From positions 1 to 64,000 of the forward strand of contig NZ_BAWM01000139.1 in the NCBI RefSeq assembly GCF_000759675.1: 64,000 nucleotides of DNA, in the 5' to 3' direction. The DNA is from Neobacillus niacini (GTDB lineage: Bacteria > Bacillota > Bacilli > Bacillales > Cytobacillaceae). Positions 26,252 to 36,800 of this stretch are shown here, piece by piece. Under the pieces are notes generated by a model. It searched no databases. It was not told where the DNA came from and saw only the letters and a program-made list of their open reading frames with translations. Positions within the stretch are counted from its first letter, which is position 1; every line of letters begins with the position of its first letter. Both the position numbers and the translations under genes were made by a program.

Positions 26252-26385
26252 GCCAACTTCTGGAATTGAGAACCAATATTTTTGAAGCGTGGCATCAGTT
26301 AAAAACCATGTAAATGACAAAAAGCAAAAGCAACGACACTTTGTCCATGCGTATCGACATAATTTCGGACTACTTCCATATCCAT
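26252..26385 (-). pseudogene. Tn3-family transposase fragment
   Basis: On the minus strand one frame reads VVRNYVDTHGQSVVAFAFCH and continues LHGF-stop-LMPRFKNIGSQ. The YVDTHGQSEVAFAFCHLLGFQLMPR block is a hallmark of the Tn3-family TnpA catalytic region. An in-frame stop and the lack of flanking transposase sequence show that only a scrap of about 40 codons survives. It lies directly upstream of the shortened cysJ gene. Confidence 0.8.
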
Positions 26386-26412
26386 ACAGTGAAAATTTTT
26401 GAGGTGAAGATT

Positions 26413-27573
26413 ATGCAACTTACCGCAGTGAATAAAATGCCAACAGCTTTTTCAAGGAAAAATCCATTTCTAGCGAAAGTTAAAAAAAATGTTAATTTAA
26501 ATGGAACTAGCTCCAGTAAAGAAACGATGCATATCGAGTTATCGTTAATTAGCTCTGGCCTTTCCTATGTCCCAGGTGATGCCCTTGGCATTATCCCTCA
26601 AAATGATCCGGAACTAGTGGCTTCCCTTCTCGAGGAAATGGAGTGGAATGAAGAAACGCCAGTAACAATTAATAAGGAAGGTGGTACTCTTCCACTGAAG
26701 GTAGCGCTAACCACCCACTTTGAAATTACACTTCTGTCGAAAAAGATTTTACAGCAGGCAGTGGAATTAACAGAAAATGAAGAGTTACGAAGGATTTTGT
26801 TAGTTGAAAATGCAAACCAACTGAAAGAATATACATACGGGCGCGATTTGCTTGATATGTTGCGCGATTTCGGTCCATGGAACGCTTCTGCTGAGAAAAT
26901 TGTGTCTCTTTTAAGAAAGTTAACACCACGTCTTTATTCTATTGCAAGCAGCATTGCTGCGAATCCTGAGGAAGTGCATCTCACCATCGGAGCTGTGCGC
27001 TACACGGCCCACGGACGCGAACGAAAAGGAGTTTGTTCTGTTTTGGTTGCTGAACGTCTTCAAGAAGGAGATACGCTTCCCGTATTTATTCAGCAAAATA
27101 AACACTTTGAGCTGCCAGAGTCCGGGGATAAAGACATTATTATGGTTGGTCCAGGGACAGGCATTGCACCATTCCGTTCCTTTATCCAGGAAAGAGCAGT
27201 GACTGAAGTAACAGGCAGATCGTGGCTATTTTTTGGAGGCCAGCATGCAGCGTCGGATTTCCTTTATCAAGACGAGTTAGAGCAATATCAAAAAGATAGG
27301 GTACTGACAAGATTAGTAACTGCGTTCTCCCGTGATACGGCGCAAAAAGTATATGTACAGCATAGAATGCTTGAGAACAGCAAAGAATTGTTCGAATGGC
27401 TGAAAAATGGAGCCTACTTCTACGTTTGTGGAGATAAGCAATATATGGCAAAAGACGTCGACAAAACGCTTATTAGTATTATTGAAAAAGAAGGCGCGAT
27501 GACTCTCGAAGAAGCCGAAGCGTATGTAAATGAGATGCGGAAGCAAGGACGTTACCAACGTGATGTTTATTAA
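26413..27573 (+). CDS. cysJ: CysJ-like sulfite reductase flavoprotein, flavodoxin domain missing
   Basis: Protein of 386 residues matching the C-terminal two thirds of Bacillus CysJ: the linker SRKNPFLAKVKKNVNLNG, the FAD-binding RLYSIASS and GAVRYTAHGRERKGVCS, the NADPH-binding VGPGTGIAPFRSF and the C-terminal RYQRDVY. The N-terminal FMN/flavodoxin domain (about 200 residues) is absent, although the initial MQL of CysJ is kept, as if removed by an in-frame deletion. ATG 26413 has a GAGGTGA site; the frame upstream is antisense to a Tn3 relic. No cysI follows. It could be inactive in sulfite reduction, or act as a ferredoxin-type NADPH reductase. Confidence 0.85.
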   Translation: MQLTAVNKMPTAFSRKNPFLAKVKKNVNLNGTSSSKETMHIELSLISSGLSYVPGDALGIIPQNDPELVASLLEEMEWNEETPVTINKEGGTLPLKVALTTHFEITLLSKKILQQAVELTENEELRRILLVENANQLKEYTYGRDLLDMLRDFGPWNASAEKIVSLLRKLTPRLYSIASSIAANPEEVHLTIGAVRYTAHGRERKGVCSVLVAERLQEGDTLPVFIQQNKHFELPESGDKDIIMVGPGTGIAPFRSFIQERAVTEVTGRSWLFFGGQHAASDFLYQDELEQYQKDRVLTRLVTAFSRDTAQKVYVQHRMLENSKELFEWLKNGAYFYVCGDKQYMAKDVDKTLISIIEKEGAMTLEEAEAYVNEMRKQGRYQRDVY

Positions 27574-27607
27574 AATGAATAGGTGTTAGTGGTACTGTCG
27601 AATTAGT

Positions 27608-27666
27608 AAAAAAAGAGTGACTTTATTCTGCAATGAGTGCGGTAATAAGGAGTCACTCTTTTTTTA
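27608..27666 (+). terminator. intrinsic terminator after the cysJ-like gene
   Basis: AAAAAAAGAGTGACT and AGTCACTCTTTTTTT form a long stem with a 28-nt apical region, ending in a T-run. Confidence 0.75.
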
Positions 27667-27742
27667 GTTGGTTAGAAAATCCTTTTACAAATGAAATCGA
27701 AGTTAATATTCCATCTTTTGCTCAACCAGAAGTGATAGTAAA

Positions 27743-28282
27743 GTGATAAGGTCTAGTTTATATAACAGCAGCAAATGGTTTCCGTACCAGCTAAGTTGGG
27801 GACCTGATGGTATGTTATATACAACATTGGCTCGTAGCCTAATTGCCATTGATCCAGTAACGTTGGATTACAAAGTACTTGAAGAGGATTTCATGAACAG
27901 CATGACAATTGGAACTGATGGAAGCATTTATTATGCCCTAGGCAGTGAGCTTCATAAAATTGCTGTACCTGAAACTGATGCAACTTTAAAATCGATTACG
28001 ATTAATGGGGAAGCCCTGGAAGGTTTTCAGCAAGGAGTACTAAACTATACGGTATACGCTAAACCAACTGAAAATATTCTAGTTGAAGCGAATCAATCAG
28101 GTGCCACTTTGGATATCGTACATTCAACCGATAAAACAGCAATTAAAGTCATTGGCACAGATGGAAAATCAACGTTAACGTATAACATTGTTTGGTCAGA
28201 TAAACCAGGAAAACCAGGAAAACCAGGAAAACCAGACAAACCAGACAAACCAGGAAAACCAGATAAGCCAGTGAAAAAATAA
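27743..28282 (+). pseudogene. C-terminal fragment of a secreted beta-propeller protein
   Basis: The 179-residue frame begins abruptly inside a propeller blade (LSWGPDGMLYTTLARSLIAI, TIGTDGSIYYALGSELHKI). Full-length relatives at 28341, 31415 and 33851 end the same way. A cadherin-like beta-sandwich module follows (about residues 90-155), then a tail of GKP/DKP repeats. There is no signal peptide or ribosome binding site, and the GTG start is not convincing. It is the 3' remnant of a fourth family member. Sequence just upstream (27670-27740) is coding-like but unrelated. Confidence 0.75.
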
Positions 28283-28293
28283 ATAGTAGTATC

Positions 28294-28328
28294 AAGAGTG
28301 TGTCCCAACTTTTGGGACACACTCTTTT
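28294..28328 (+). terminator. intrinsic terminator after the propeller fragment
   Basis: A perfect 13-bp stem AAGAGTGTGTCCC/GGGACACACTCTT with loop AACTTTT. The T stretch is short. It also separates the fragment from the convergent propeller gene. Confidence 0.75.
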
Positions 28329-28340
28329 AACAGTTCTTAA

Positions 28341-31300
28341 TTAATTAGAAAATGCTTCTTCAATAGATTTAATATTGTTGTGTAAGGTACTTTTGATTGT
28401 TTCATCGATATCGCTGTTACTTAAATGTTTACGGAAATCTTCGAGATGCTTAAACGCTTGATTTTTATCTTCTTTTTGATAATGATGATCCGCTTGTTTT
28501 AACACGTTTGTTAATTGTTGTGCCAAAGAATGAGGAATGCTTCCTGTTTCTTCAAGCTCGAAAATTTGCTCAGATAATGTACCCGTTGTTACTTCAATTG
28601 TTATACTTATCGTATTCGTTGTGATCTCATCTCCATTATAAGAAACTTTTGCATGAATCTCTGTTGTTCCTGCATTTTTACCGATGATTTTTCCATCTTC
28701 AACGATAGCGGCATCAGGATTTGAATTTACCCATTCTATTTCGGCACCAGCTAAATCGATTGTGTTTCCATTTACAAGTGTAACAGACAAATTGATGTCC
28801 TGTTCCGTACCTTGCAGCAATAAATCACTTTCTACCGTCAATGTACCATTCTCTAGTGGAACTGGTAATTGATATAAATTATGGTCGGCTGTATAGTAAA
28901 TATTGCCTTCATTATCAACATCCATTAATTGAACAGTACCCGTAACTAACTGTTTACTTTTCATCGTTTTCGGATCGATGACTGTTAATTGACGTCCTGC
29001 TGTTGTGTAAAGGTATCCTTGATTATCCCAGCGAATGAAAAATGGTCGCCATTGACTTCCTCTGTTTACACCTTTATAAAGTTCCGTGCTTTTAATAATT
29101 TCTCTATTTTCTGGATTCATCGCAAAGATTACCGTGTTATAGGCACCTGCTTCATCCAATCCCCATGCGACTCCCCAAATGTTTCCGTCAGGACCCACAG
29201 ATAATTCTCCAATCATTTCCGGTTTGGCTAATCCTTCGACGTGGAGATCAAATTCTTCATGTGTACCAGTTTCAACATCATATTCAAACATTTTAGCCTT
29301 AGGTTCAGTAGGGTCAACACCTAGACCGCCAGCAATGGTTGAGCCGCCAAACACTGTATCGTCTAAATAAGCTAATCCAATAATACTTTGATTTTTAACA
29401 ATATTACGGATTGTATTCCATTTATCCGTTTTGGCATCATAAATGGTTAACGCACCACCAAGTCTTCCATAATCAGAAATGGTTCCAACAAAGAGCTTGT
29501 TATCCCCTGATGTAAAAGTGAAAGGCCTGCTTTGATCATCCCCGATATCCTGTACCATCTCAGGATTATCACCACTTACACCACCTGTATAGTTAAACGG
29601 AAGGTCTGGGTCATATTTAAAAATTCTGGCGCCCCCATACGTACCTAAATAAACATCGCCATTTAAAAATCCGATTCCTTCTATTTGGTGAGGGTCCCGT
29701 TCATTCAGGATATATTTATCAATAGAAGTATCAAAGACTCCAAATGAACCTTGATAGCCACCCATATAAATTTTTTGGTCATTACTAATTTCTAAACTTT
29801 GCATTAACAAACCTTGCATATCGACTTCTGGGTAACTGATTTTTACAGTGTTAGTGGTAGGGTCAAAGATTGAATACTCGATTTGGTGATGTAATATGGC
29901 TAATACATCTTTCCCGCTTTCATCTTTTATCCAACGCATCGCCTTTGCAGGTGTGGCAGGCAATTGAACAGTTGGTTCTACTTTTGCTTGTTTATGTGTC
30001 GTTATATCATATGTCCATAATTGTTGTGTATTTTTATTAATATAATAGATAATATTTTGGTCATCTGGTGAAGGAGATGAAATGAGCCCATCAAATGTAT
30101 GCTCATCCTGCCAATTCATGGTGTTTTTCTCTTCGCCTGTAGTCTTGTCGATCGTAACCATCGAAGTTCCATAGGTGACAAAAATATTATTTCCATATTC
30201 CCAGATATTTGATATTTGTGTAGCTACGCCAGTGATTGGTAATTTAATTTCTGTTCTTTCACGTGTAGCAAGATCCATTTTCATTAAATAAGCAGTTGTA
30301 CCAGTTCCTACATATAGAGACTCTTCGGTAATTCCAAGTCCACGTGCATATTGTTGGCCTTCATAGAAAGTGCCTAAATCGGTAAATTGAGCAGATTCAA
30401 TATCATATTCAAACACTTTAGCATTAGGATATGTAGCGCCATAGATTTTCCCATCCCTTGAAGCCTCTAACTGCCAGACCCAATTATCAGATGGATTTTT
30501 TCCAAGCTGCTCAAGACGTTTTTCCTCCACTACGTATCGGTATAAAATTCCATTATATGTGCCTGCAAAATATACATTGCCATCCGCACCGATGACCATT
30601 GCCCAAACTACATCACTTCCTGGCAAGTCTTGAGAAAAAATCTTTTTGCCAGTTACAGCATCCGTTGCATAGAAAGTTGCTGGAGAACCGTTAGTTGCAT
30701 AGTAGAGTTCACTATCACCAATGGCTACTCCTTGAGATTTAGCAGCTAATGCGGCAGGACCATGATTAATGGGTTTACCATATTCAATAGGATAATCTAA
30801 GATGTTAGATTCTTTTTCAAATAGCTTTACATCATCATAATATCCCTTCATGTTGGAGGTTGATGGTTGATAGATAAAAACCTTTAGTCCAGTTGCACCA
30901 GCTGGAGCTGTTGCTAGTATCTCTACTGTTTGCCACTCATTCAGGGCTGGAATATCAAAATATTTTGGTGTGTCAGAAATATTTTTTCCCTCATCATTAT
31001 ACCAGCGAAGCCATATTCCTGGTTTACCTGTTAATTTTTCGACATAAAGCTGTGCTGATAATTTATATTGATTTCCTGGAGTTATTTCAATTTCCTGACT
31101 GAATAATCCTACAACACCGTTATTATCAACCGCTAAACTTTGATCACCGGAATAAACGTTTTTCTCTGAAATCGTCATTCCCGTTTTAAGACCACTAGAC
31201 CAATATACCCATGAAGGCAGAGCTGTTTCAGATGGTGGTTTTGCTTCAAAACCACCATTTTCTACATTAAGCTCTTTCCAACCATCTGTAGTGGTAGCAG

Positions 31301-31388
31301 AAACCGGTTGCTGGATTAAGGGAAGTGATGATAAAACTAGAATCGCTGCCAGTAAACAGATATAAAATCTTTTTAATTTATATTTCAA
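28341..31388 (-). CDS. secreted multidomain beta-propeller protein with Ig-like and FIMAH-like C-terminus
   Basis: Exported protein of 1015 residues. The signal peptide (residues 1-31) ends near PVSA. Residues 35-195 look like a carbohydrate-binding jelly roll (VENGGFE...WYNDEG...YYDDVKLF). A large beta-propeller follows, marked by DDQSRPFTFTSGDNKLFVG and DYGRLGGALTIYD, the core motif of all copies here. Near residues 850-930 lies a bacterial Ig-like domain. The last 80 residues (SEQIFELEETGSIPHSLAQQ...HLEDFRKHL) resemble a FIMAH domain. The gene lies 26 nt behind the propeller gene upstream with an AGGAGG site, so the two are co-transcribed. It may bind or cleave an extracellular polysaccharide. 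Confidence 0.8.
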   Translation of the reverse strand: MKYKLKRFYICLLAAILVLSSLPLIQQPVSATTTDGWKELNVENGGFEAKPPSETALPSWVYWSSGLKTGMTISEKNVYSGDQSLAVDNNGVVGLFSQEIEITPGNQYKLSAQLYVEKLTGKPGIWLRWYNDEGKNISDTPKYFDIPALNEWQTVEILATAPAGATGLKVFIYQPSTSNMKGYYDDVKLFEKESNILDYPIEYGKPINHGPAALAAKSQGVAIGDSELYYATNGSPATFYATDAVTGKKIFSQDLPGSDVVWAMVIGADGNVYFAGTYNGILYRYVVEEKRLEQLGKNPSDNWVWQLEASRDGKIYGATYPNAKVFEYDIESAQFTDLGTFYEGQQYARGLGITEESLYVGTGTTAYLMKMDLATRERTEIKLPITGVATQISNIWEYGNNIFVTYGTSMVTIDKTTGEEKNTMNWQDEHTFDGLISSPSPDDQNIIYYINKNTQQLWTYDITTHKQAKVEPTVQLPATPAKAMRWIKDESGKDVLAILHHQIEYSIFDPTTNTVKISYPEVDMQGLLMQSLEISNDQKIYMGGYQGSFGVFDTSIDKYILNERDPHQIEGIGFLNGDVYLGTYGGARIFKYDPDLPFNYTGGVSGDNPEMVQDIGDDQSRPFTFTSGDNKLFVGTISDYGRLGGALTIYDAKTDKWNTIRNIVKNQSIIGLAYLDDTVFGGSTIAGGLGVDPTEPKAKMFEYDVETGTHEEFDLHVEGLAKPEMIGELSVGPDGNIWGVAWGLDEAGAYNTVIFAMNPENREIIKSTELYKGVNRGSQWRPFFIRWDNQGYLYTTAGRQLTVIDPKTMKSKQLVTGTVQLMDVDNEGNIYYTADHNLYQLPVPLENGTLTVESDLLLQGTEQDINLSVTLVNGNTIDLAGAEIEWVNSNPDAAIVEDGKIIGKNAGTTEIHAKVSYNGDEITTNTISITIEVTTGTLSEQIFELEETGSIPHSLAQQLTNVLKQADHHYQKEDKNQAFKHLEDFRKHLSNSDIDETIKSTLHNNIKSIEEAFSN

Positions 31389-31414
31389 AGTGTTTTTCCT
31401 CCTTGTCTACAAAT

Positions 31415-33397
31415 CTATCTATGGTATTGATAAAGCTTATGCCCTCTTGCAAAGTAGATGTTTCCATCTGGATCCATTGCGAATAGGTTTGCATCGTCTA
31501 CTAATACTTCATGAGCCAAGGTATCAGGGTTGATTTTAAATAATTCTCCGTGAGCTTGACCGTATAGATAGCCATCTTCGTCAAATTGTAGGAAGCCACC
31601 ACGCCATAGATGTCCGATTGAATCCCAATTCATTGAATACAGTTCCTTTGTAGCAACAACCTGGTTTGTGGCTATATCGTATTTAAATAAAATACCTGAA
31701 GTAAGGCCCCATAGGTTTCCATCTTCATCAAAGGTTAGGGCAGAAATTGCTTTTTCTCCGGGAACTGGAATGGTTTCGAACTGTTTCTCACCGGTGTCCA
31801 TATTATAGACAAATAATTTTGCTTCTTTCTCTGTCGGGGAAATACCTAAACCACCCCAAACAGAAGTGCCCCCATATAATAGCCCATCCTTATATGCTAA
31901 TGAGATAACACTTTGATTTTGAACAATATTCCGATGAAGTGTATAATCATTTGTTGCTGGATCAAATATGGTTAATGCTCCACCAAGCTGTCCATAATCC
32001 GGAACCGTACCAATGGCCAAAAGATTTCCTGCTGACTTTAAAGCAAAGGGACGATCTTGACCTTGTGATTTTAAGCTAAAATGCTGAACAGGATTTTCAC
32101 CAATCTCATAGCTTTCATTCGGATCGTAGGAATGTAAGAACCCACCAGGATAGATCCCCATGTATAAACGATTCTGATGGGTAATCATTCCTTCGATTTG
32201 TCCAAGTCCTTTGTTCTCCGTAACTTGGTTCGTTACATAGTTAAATTCAGCTAGTCCGCCAGATAAATATCCACCAATAAAAATGTTGCCATTAGGACCT
32301 TGAGTAAGGGATTGGATACTAACAGGTTGACCGCTCAATTGACCCTGTAAAATTTGATGATTTCCGGTAATCGGATTGTAATGACGAATTTTTCCATCCC
32401 AAGCAATGGATACTAATGTTTTACCTGGGTATTGACTATTTTCAAACTTTGCCCAGCCGAAATCTCTTGCTGAGAAAAGTTTATTAAAACCAGTTGGTGT
32501 TAATTTCAAAGAGTTTAAATCATAAGAGTACAGCTCTTCGTTTTTAATAAAATAAACCAAATTACCTGGCCCTGGTTCAGAAACATCAAGTCCATTCGCA
32601 CCATCAATCTCATCCACAATCTTCATTGTTTTCAAGTCAAATACTAGAATCGTATTACTAGAACCGGTTACCCGCGCGAACATTTTATCGCGGATCACAT
32701 CGATATCATATACATTGGTTCCTTTTGCATACTTTTCAGCCAGTGGAATTTCTACCTTATTACCAGAATGTATATCTACCTCGACAAGATTTGCTCCATT
32801 TGTTCCCAGACCAACATAAAGCTTGTCTTTATAGACAGCGAGACTTCTGGCATATTGTTGTCCCTCCATGATTTGCCCATAATCGCGAAACTCATTGGTC
32901 TCTGGGTTATATTGGAATACTTTTCCGCTAGGAAAGGTCCCCCCATAAATGCGTCCTTCGTCATCTGACTTTAGTCGCCAAATAAAAGATTCACCTGGAA
33001 TCGGATTCCCTAAGTTTTCTACATGATCTGCACCTGGAACATATCTAAACAAAGAGGCTTTTGAGTTTGTTCCGATATAGACATTTCCCATAGGGTCAAC
33101 CGTTACCCCCCATGCTCCACTGGCGTTCTCAAGTGGAAAGCTAGCAACACGTTCACCGGTTTTTGCATCAAGAACATTGAAAACAGCAGGGGAACCGTTG
33201 GCCACTGCGTAAATCCAATCTTCACCATTTGGACCTTTTCCATAATCAGCTGCGGGAACGGAGACTGAATTAAGAACAGTACCAATCTCACGAACATTGT
33301 TTTCTTCAGCAGCTGTACGATCATTTCCAACAAAACTTGAAAATAACAAGAAGACTAAAACTGTAATCAAACAATAAGTAAATGTTTTGCTTTTCAT
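31415..33397 (-). CDS. secreted beta-propeller protein
   Basis: Exported protein of 660 residues consisting of a signal peptide (about 1-30, hydrophobic LITVLVFLLFSSFVG) and a single large propeller. Blades repeat phrases such as GNVYIGTNSKASLFRY, GRIYGGTFPSGKVFQY and GNIFIGGYLSGGLAEF. The family core QDRPFALKSAGNLLAIGTV and DYGQLGGALTIFDP is present. It lacks the accessory modules of its neighbours. First gene of a two-gene minus-strand operon with an AGGAAGG ribosome binding site; a cre box lies about 80 nt upstream. The fold recalls propeller-type polysaccharide lyases, but catalytic residues cannot be assigned. Confidence 0.8.
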   Translation of the reverse strand: MKSKTFTYCLITVLVFLLFSSFVGNDRTAAEENNVREIGTVLNSVSVPAADYGKGPNGEDWIYAVANGSPAVFNVLDAKTGERVASFPLENASGAWGVTVDPMGNVYIGTNSKASLFRYVPGADHVENLGNPIPGESFIWRLKSDDEGRIYGGTFPSGKVFQYNPETNEFRDYGQIMEGQQYARSLAVYKDKLYVGLGTNGANLVEVDIHSGNKVEIPLAEKYAKGTNVYDIDVIRDKMFARVTGSSNTILVFDLKTMKIVDEIDGANGLDVSEPGPGNLVYFIKNEELYSYDLNSLKLTPTGFNKLFSARDFGWAKFENSQYPGKTLVSIAWDGKIRHYNPITGNHQILQGQLSGQPVSIQSLTQGPNGNIFIGGYLSGGLAEFNYVTNQVTENKGLGQIEGMITHQNRLYMGIYPGGFLHSYDPNESYEIGENPVQHFSLKSQGQDRPFALKSAGNLLAIGTVPDYGQLGGALTIFDPATNDYTLHRNIVQNQSVISLAYKDGLLYGGTSVWGGLGISPTEKEAKLFVYNMDTGEKQFETIPVPGEKAISALTFDEDGNLWGLTSGILFKYDIATNQVVATKELYSMNWDSIGHLWRGGFLQFDEDGYLYGQAHGELFKINPDTLAHEVLVDDANLFAMDPDGNIYFARGHKLYQYHR

Positions 33398-33473
33398 AGC
33401 TTACCTTCCTTTCAGGTTATGATGGGTTAGGGAGATGATGTTGTATTGAAATTGTTGTTTCACTCACTACCTC

Positions 33474-33487
33474 TGAAAACGTTTACA
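33474..33487. promoter_or_regulatory. cre (CcpA) box between divergent propeller genes
   Basis: TGAAAACGTTTACA fits the catabolite-responsive element consensus. It lies 77-90 nt before the minus-strand propeller operon and suggests carbon catabolite repression. The rest of the 33398-33741 spacer is AT-rich and shows no gene. Confidence 0.6.
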
Positions 33488-33741
33488 ATTTATGCTTGCT
33501 TAATTCACCTCGATTTCCTACTCACTCACTTACTTTTTGTAAGCTGGAGTATAAAAAAGATAATAATTAGAACTATTAAAAAATTTCTAATTTCAGTTAA
33601 AGAATATATAAGGGTTCTAGTCTTTAAAATGACGATAATAATTTTAGGTCTTTAGTAGGTAGAATGAATTAAAATTTTCTCAAATAAACTGGATGTATTA
33701 ACAAAAAAAGTCCGATTAATATGAAATTTATTTAAGTCTAA

Positions 33742-33789
33742 TTAAAGACAGTTTTTGGACTTGTCACACTTTTCTGATAGAAATACAAT
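33742..33789 (+). promoter_or_regulatory. promoter with AAAGACA-N11-TGTC operator before the large propeller gene
   Basis: The -35 TTGTCA (33761-33766) and -10 TACAAT (33784-33789) are spaced by 17 nt. TTAAAGACA (33742-33750) begins exactly 16 nt before GACTTGTCA (33758-33766), giving a GACA-N11-TGTC inverted repeat overlapping the -35 box. The same arrangement occurs at 38760, 40003 and 46117, and next to the regulator gene at 46013. Confidence 0.7.
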
Positions 33790-33850
33790 GGGGAAGATTA
33801 AGTGGATGTTAGTTCACCTACTATCAATCAAAAAGGAGAGGGGTTTTTCT

Positions 33851-36800
33851 GTGGCTAGGATAAAGAAGGTAATGCTGTTATTGTTATCTATTTTGTTAGC
33901 GCTTTCTTATACTTTTCAAGGAACATCGCTATTTTTAGAAAAAGTTAGTGCGGCTACTACTTCAAGTACTATTTTAGTAAATAATAGCAGTTTTGAAGAA
34001 GCAGTAGTGGATGGGCGAATACCAAGTTGGACATCATTGTTCGCAACAGGGGAAGGAAACAAGTTTGAAGTATCAAATGCACAAAGTGCAACAGGAGAAA
34101 ATAGTCTTCATATTTCCGATACGGATAGGGGAAAATCAGTTGGCTTGCTAAGTGAACCTATTGTCGTTCAACCAGGGGATTCGTACACAGGAACTACGAT
34201 GTTGTATTTGAAAGCCGATAGTACTGCAAGCTTGCGCATACAATTTTATGATGAAAATAACAAACAGATTCCAACAGTAGAGTATGTTACACATAGTGAA
34301 ACATCTAAGGGATTTCCAGTAGAAAAATGGACAAAGGTTTCCACTCCATCTGCCAAGGCTCCAAGTAATGCGAAATATGCGAGAATAGTAGTCTTTACAA
34401 CAAGCTATGCCATTGCACAAGCCTATTATGATGATGTTGCAATTGAGGGTGAAATAGTAGTAGAACCGATCGGCACTGACGTAAGAAATAGGAGCTTTGA
34501 AAAACCATTATTCAACGGGAAGATCCAATACTGGGATTCGTTGTTTAAAGTGGGAGCAGACTATAACTATGAATTGAATAACGAGGTTAGCTCAACAGGG
34601 GATTATAGTTTGAGGGTTTATGATCAATCAAGAAATCAGTCAGTCGCTTTAATTAGTGATTATGTTTCTGTTACACCAGGGGATTTTTATACAGGTGCGA
34701 GCAAGCTGTATTTAAAAGATGGTGGTACGGCAAGCATAGATATTCGTTTTTATAATGCAGATGATACCCGGATTGATGTAGGTGCAACTGAAATGCATTA
34801 TCAATCAGGAAAAGACGTTCCGGTCGAAGAATGGAGTGATATTTATACTAGACAAGTAGTTGCACCGGATGATGCAACCTTTGCAAGAATGGTATTATAT
34901 ACAACATCGTACCAAATTGCTGAAGCTTATTATGATGATGCTACGATTATTCATGAAGCAGATCTATCACCAGCAAGACTAACGATTACTGCTCCTTCTC
35001 AAGTGGACGAAGGTGAGACATTTACAGTCAATTTAGAAGCTGCAAGAGTGAAAGAACTTTATCATGTTGATGCCGATCTTATCTATGATCGTGAAAATTT
35101 ACAGTTCATAGGATTTGAACCACTTGGTTCCTTTGCAACAGAAAATGCATCCGTAACTGCAGTGGATTCAAATGGGAAAGTTAACATTCTAGCTTCTACG
35201 AATCCGGAGCAGCCAATAGATACGGATTCAGGTATTGTTCAATTACAGTTCAAAGCGAGTTCGGACTCTGGGCAGGCTTGGGCAGTATTGAGTAAAGAAA
35301 CGTTAATGAACAATGAATTTCAGTTGGAAAATGATCAAACTACATTGATTACTATTGGAGAAATGAATGGGAAACTAGGAAACTTAGTTTTTGGTGAGCC
35401 TGAAAACCTCCAATCCCCGATTGCAGATACTCTCGGATTGTTTGATGGACGTGCTGGAAATGAAGACGGTGTCAATGTCATGTATACGACAGTAAAAGGA
35501 ATTCCTCCAGTATTTCATGTTATTAATATTGATGACCATAAACTTATACGCAGTTTGCCGATGGAAGGTGCTGGGGACGTTTGGAGCCATACGATCGCAC
35601 CGAATGGAGATGTATATGTTGCTGCGGGCGGACAGCTATGGGTCTACTCTCCTGTAACGAAGGATATTAAAAAAGTTTATACGCATAGTACAGAGAATGT
35701 ATTTTGGGCACTTGAACATGATGAAGCTGGCAATATTTATATTGCAACAGGTCCATTAGGGAAAATTATTAAATATGATCCAAGTACACAAACAGCACAT
35801 GATTATGGTCGATTAATGGGTCATATTAGCCAAGAATATGTACGTTCTATTGATTATAGTAATGGGTATGTATATGCTGGAACTTCACTCGGCGAGATTT
35901 ATAAAATAGATGTAAAAACAGGTGAGAAGGTTGAAATTGCCTCTCCACTTAATGAAGAAGGCTATGTGTATGATTTAGATATTGTCGATGACAGGCTGTT
36001 AATTGCCCGTTTTGAAACGTCCCAAACAAGATATGTGTATGATTTGGAGTCAGAAGAATGGCTAGATATAAAAATTGAAAACAGTACTTCCGGTCTTCAT
36101 CTACCGAATACATCACTAGATGGAAAAATTTATATGCCGGTTAATGGGAAAATTGCTTCCTTTGATGTCAATACATTTGAGTTAGCAGGGATTGTTGATT
36201 ATGGTACAGGATTTAGAGGTGCTGATTGGGTAGAGTCACCTGACCCTGAACTTCCAGGGATAAGTTTGGTGACGATGAATTTTTCTGGCAGCTATATATT
36301 CTTTAATCCAGCTACGGGAAAAATTAAAACAATCAATAATTTCTTGCCTCCTTCTCCTTCTATCACACACGTGTTTAAGAAGGGTGCGAACGGAAAAATC
36401 TATATTACCGGTATGCAAGCTTCTAAGGCAGCCGAATATGATGTGTTTACGAAAGAATTAAAGCTTTTCCCTATGGGGCAAGCTGGAGCTGTCATTCCTT
36501 ACGAAGACAAAGTCTACTTTGGGGTTTATCCAGGTGGTGGTTTTGAGGAATATATTCCAGCAAGCGGCAATAATCCTAGGAAACTATTTAATATTGGAGA
36601 TGAACAAGATCGCCCGATTAGTGGAATTGAAGCCGAAGGGAAAATATTTGTTGGGTCGATACCAGAATATGGCGAACTTGGTGGAGCTTTAATGGAGTAT
36701 GATCCATCTGGTCAAATCCCAGAAGAATCTTACAAGGTATACCGCAATATTGTAGAAAATCAAAGTATTATATCTTTAGCGTATAAGGATGGAAAAATTT

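Noticed and set aside
26252..26412. N-terminal extension of the CysJ-like protein and of the minus-strand hypothetical protein
   Set aside because: Both extensions run through the Tn3 transposase relic and lack ribosome binding sites.
28201..28270. GKPGKPDKP-type short tandem repeats as a CRISPR or microsatellite array
   Set aside because: The 9-nt units encode a Pro/Lys-rich protein tail and have no spacers; no CRISPR array was seen anywhere in the window.
33755..33850. Upstream ATG extension of the 1295-residue propeller protein
   Set aside because: The ATG precedes the predicted transcription start and would bury the signal peptide; GTG 33851 has a proper ribosome binding site.
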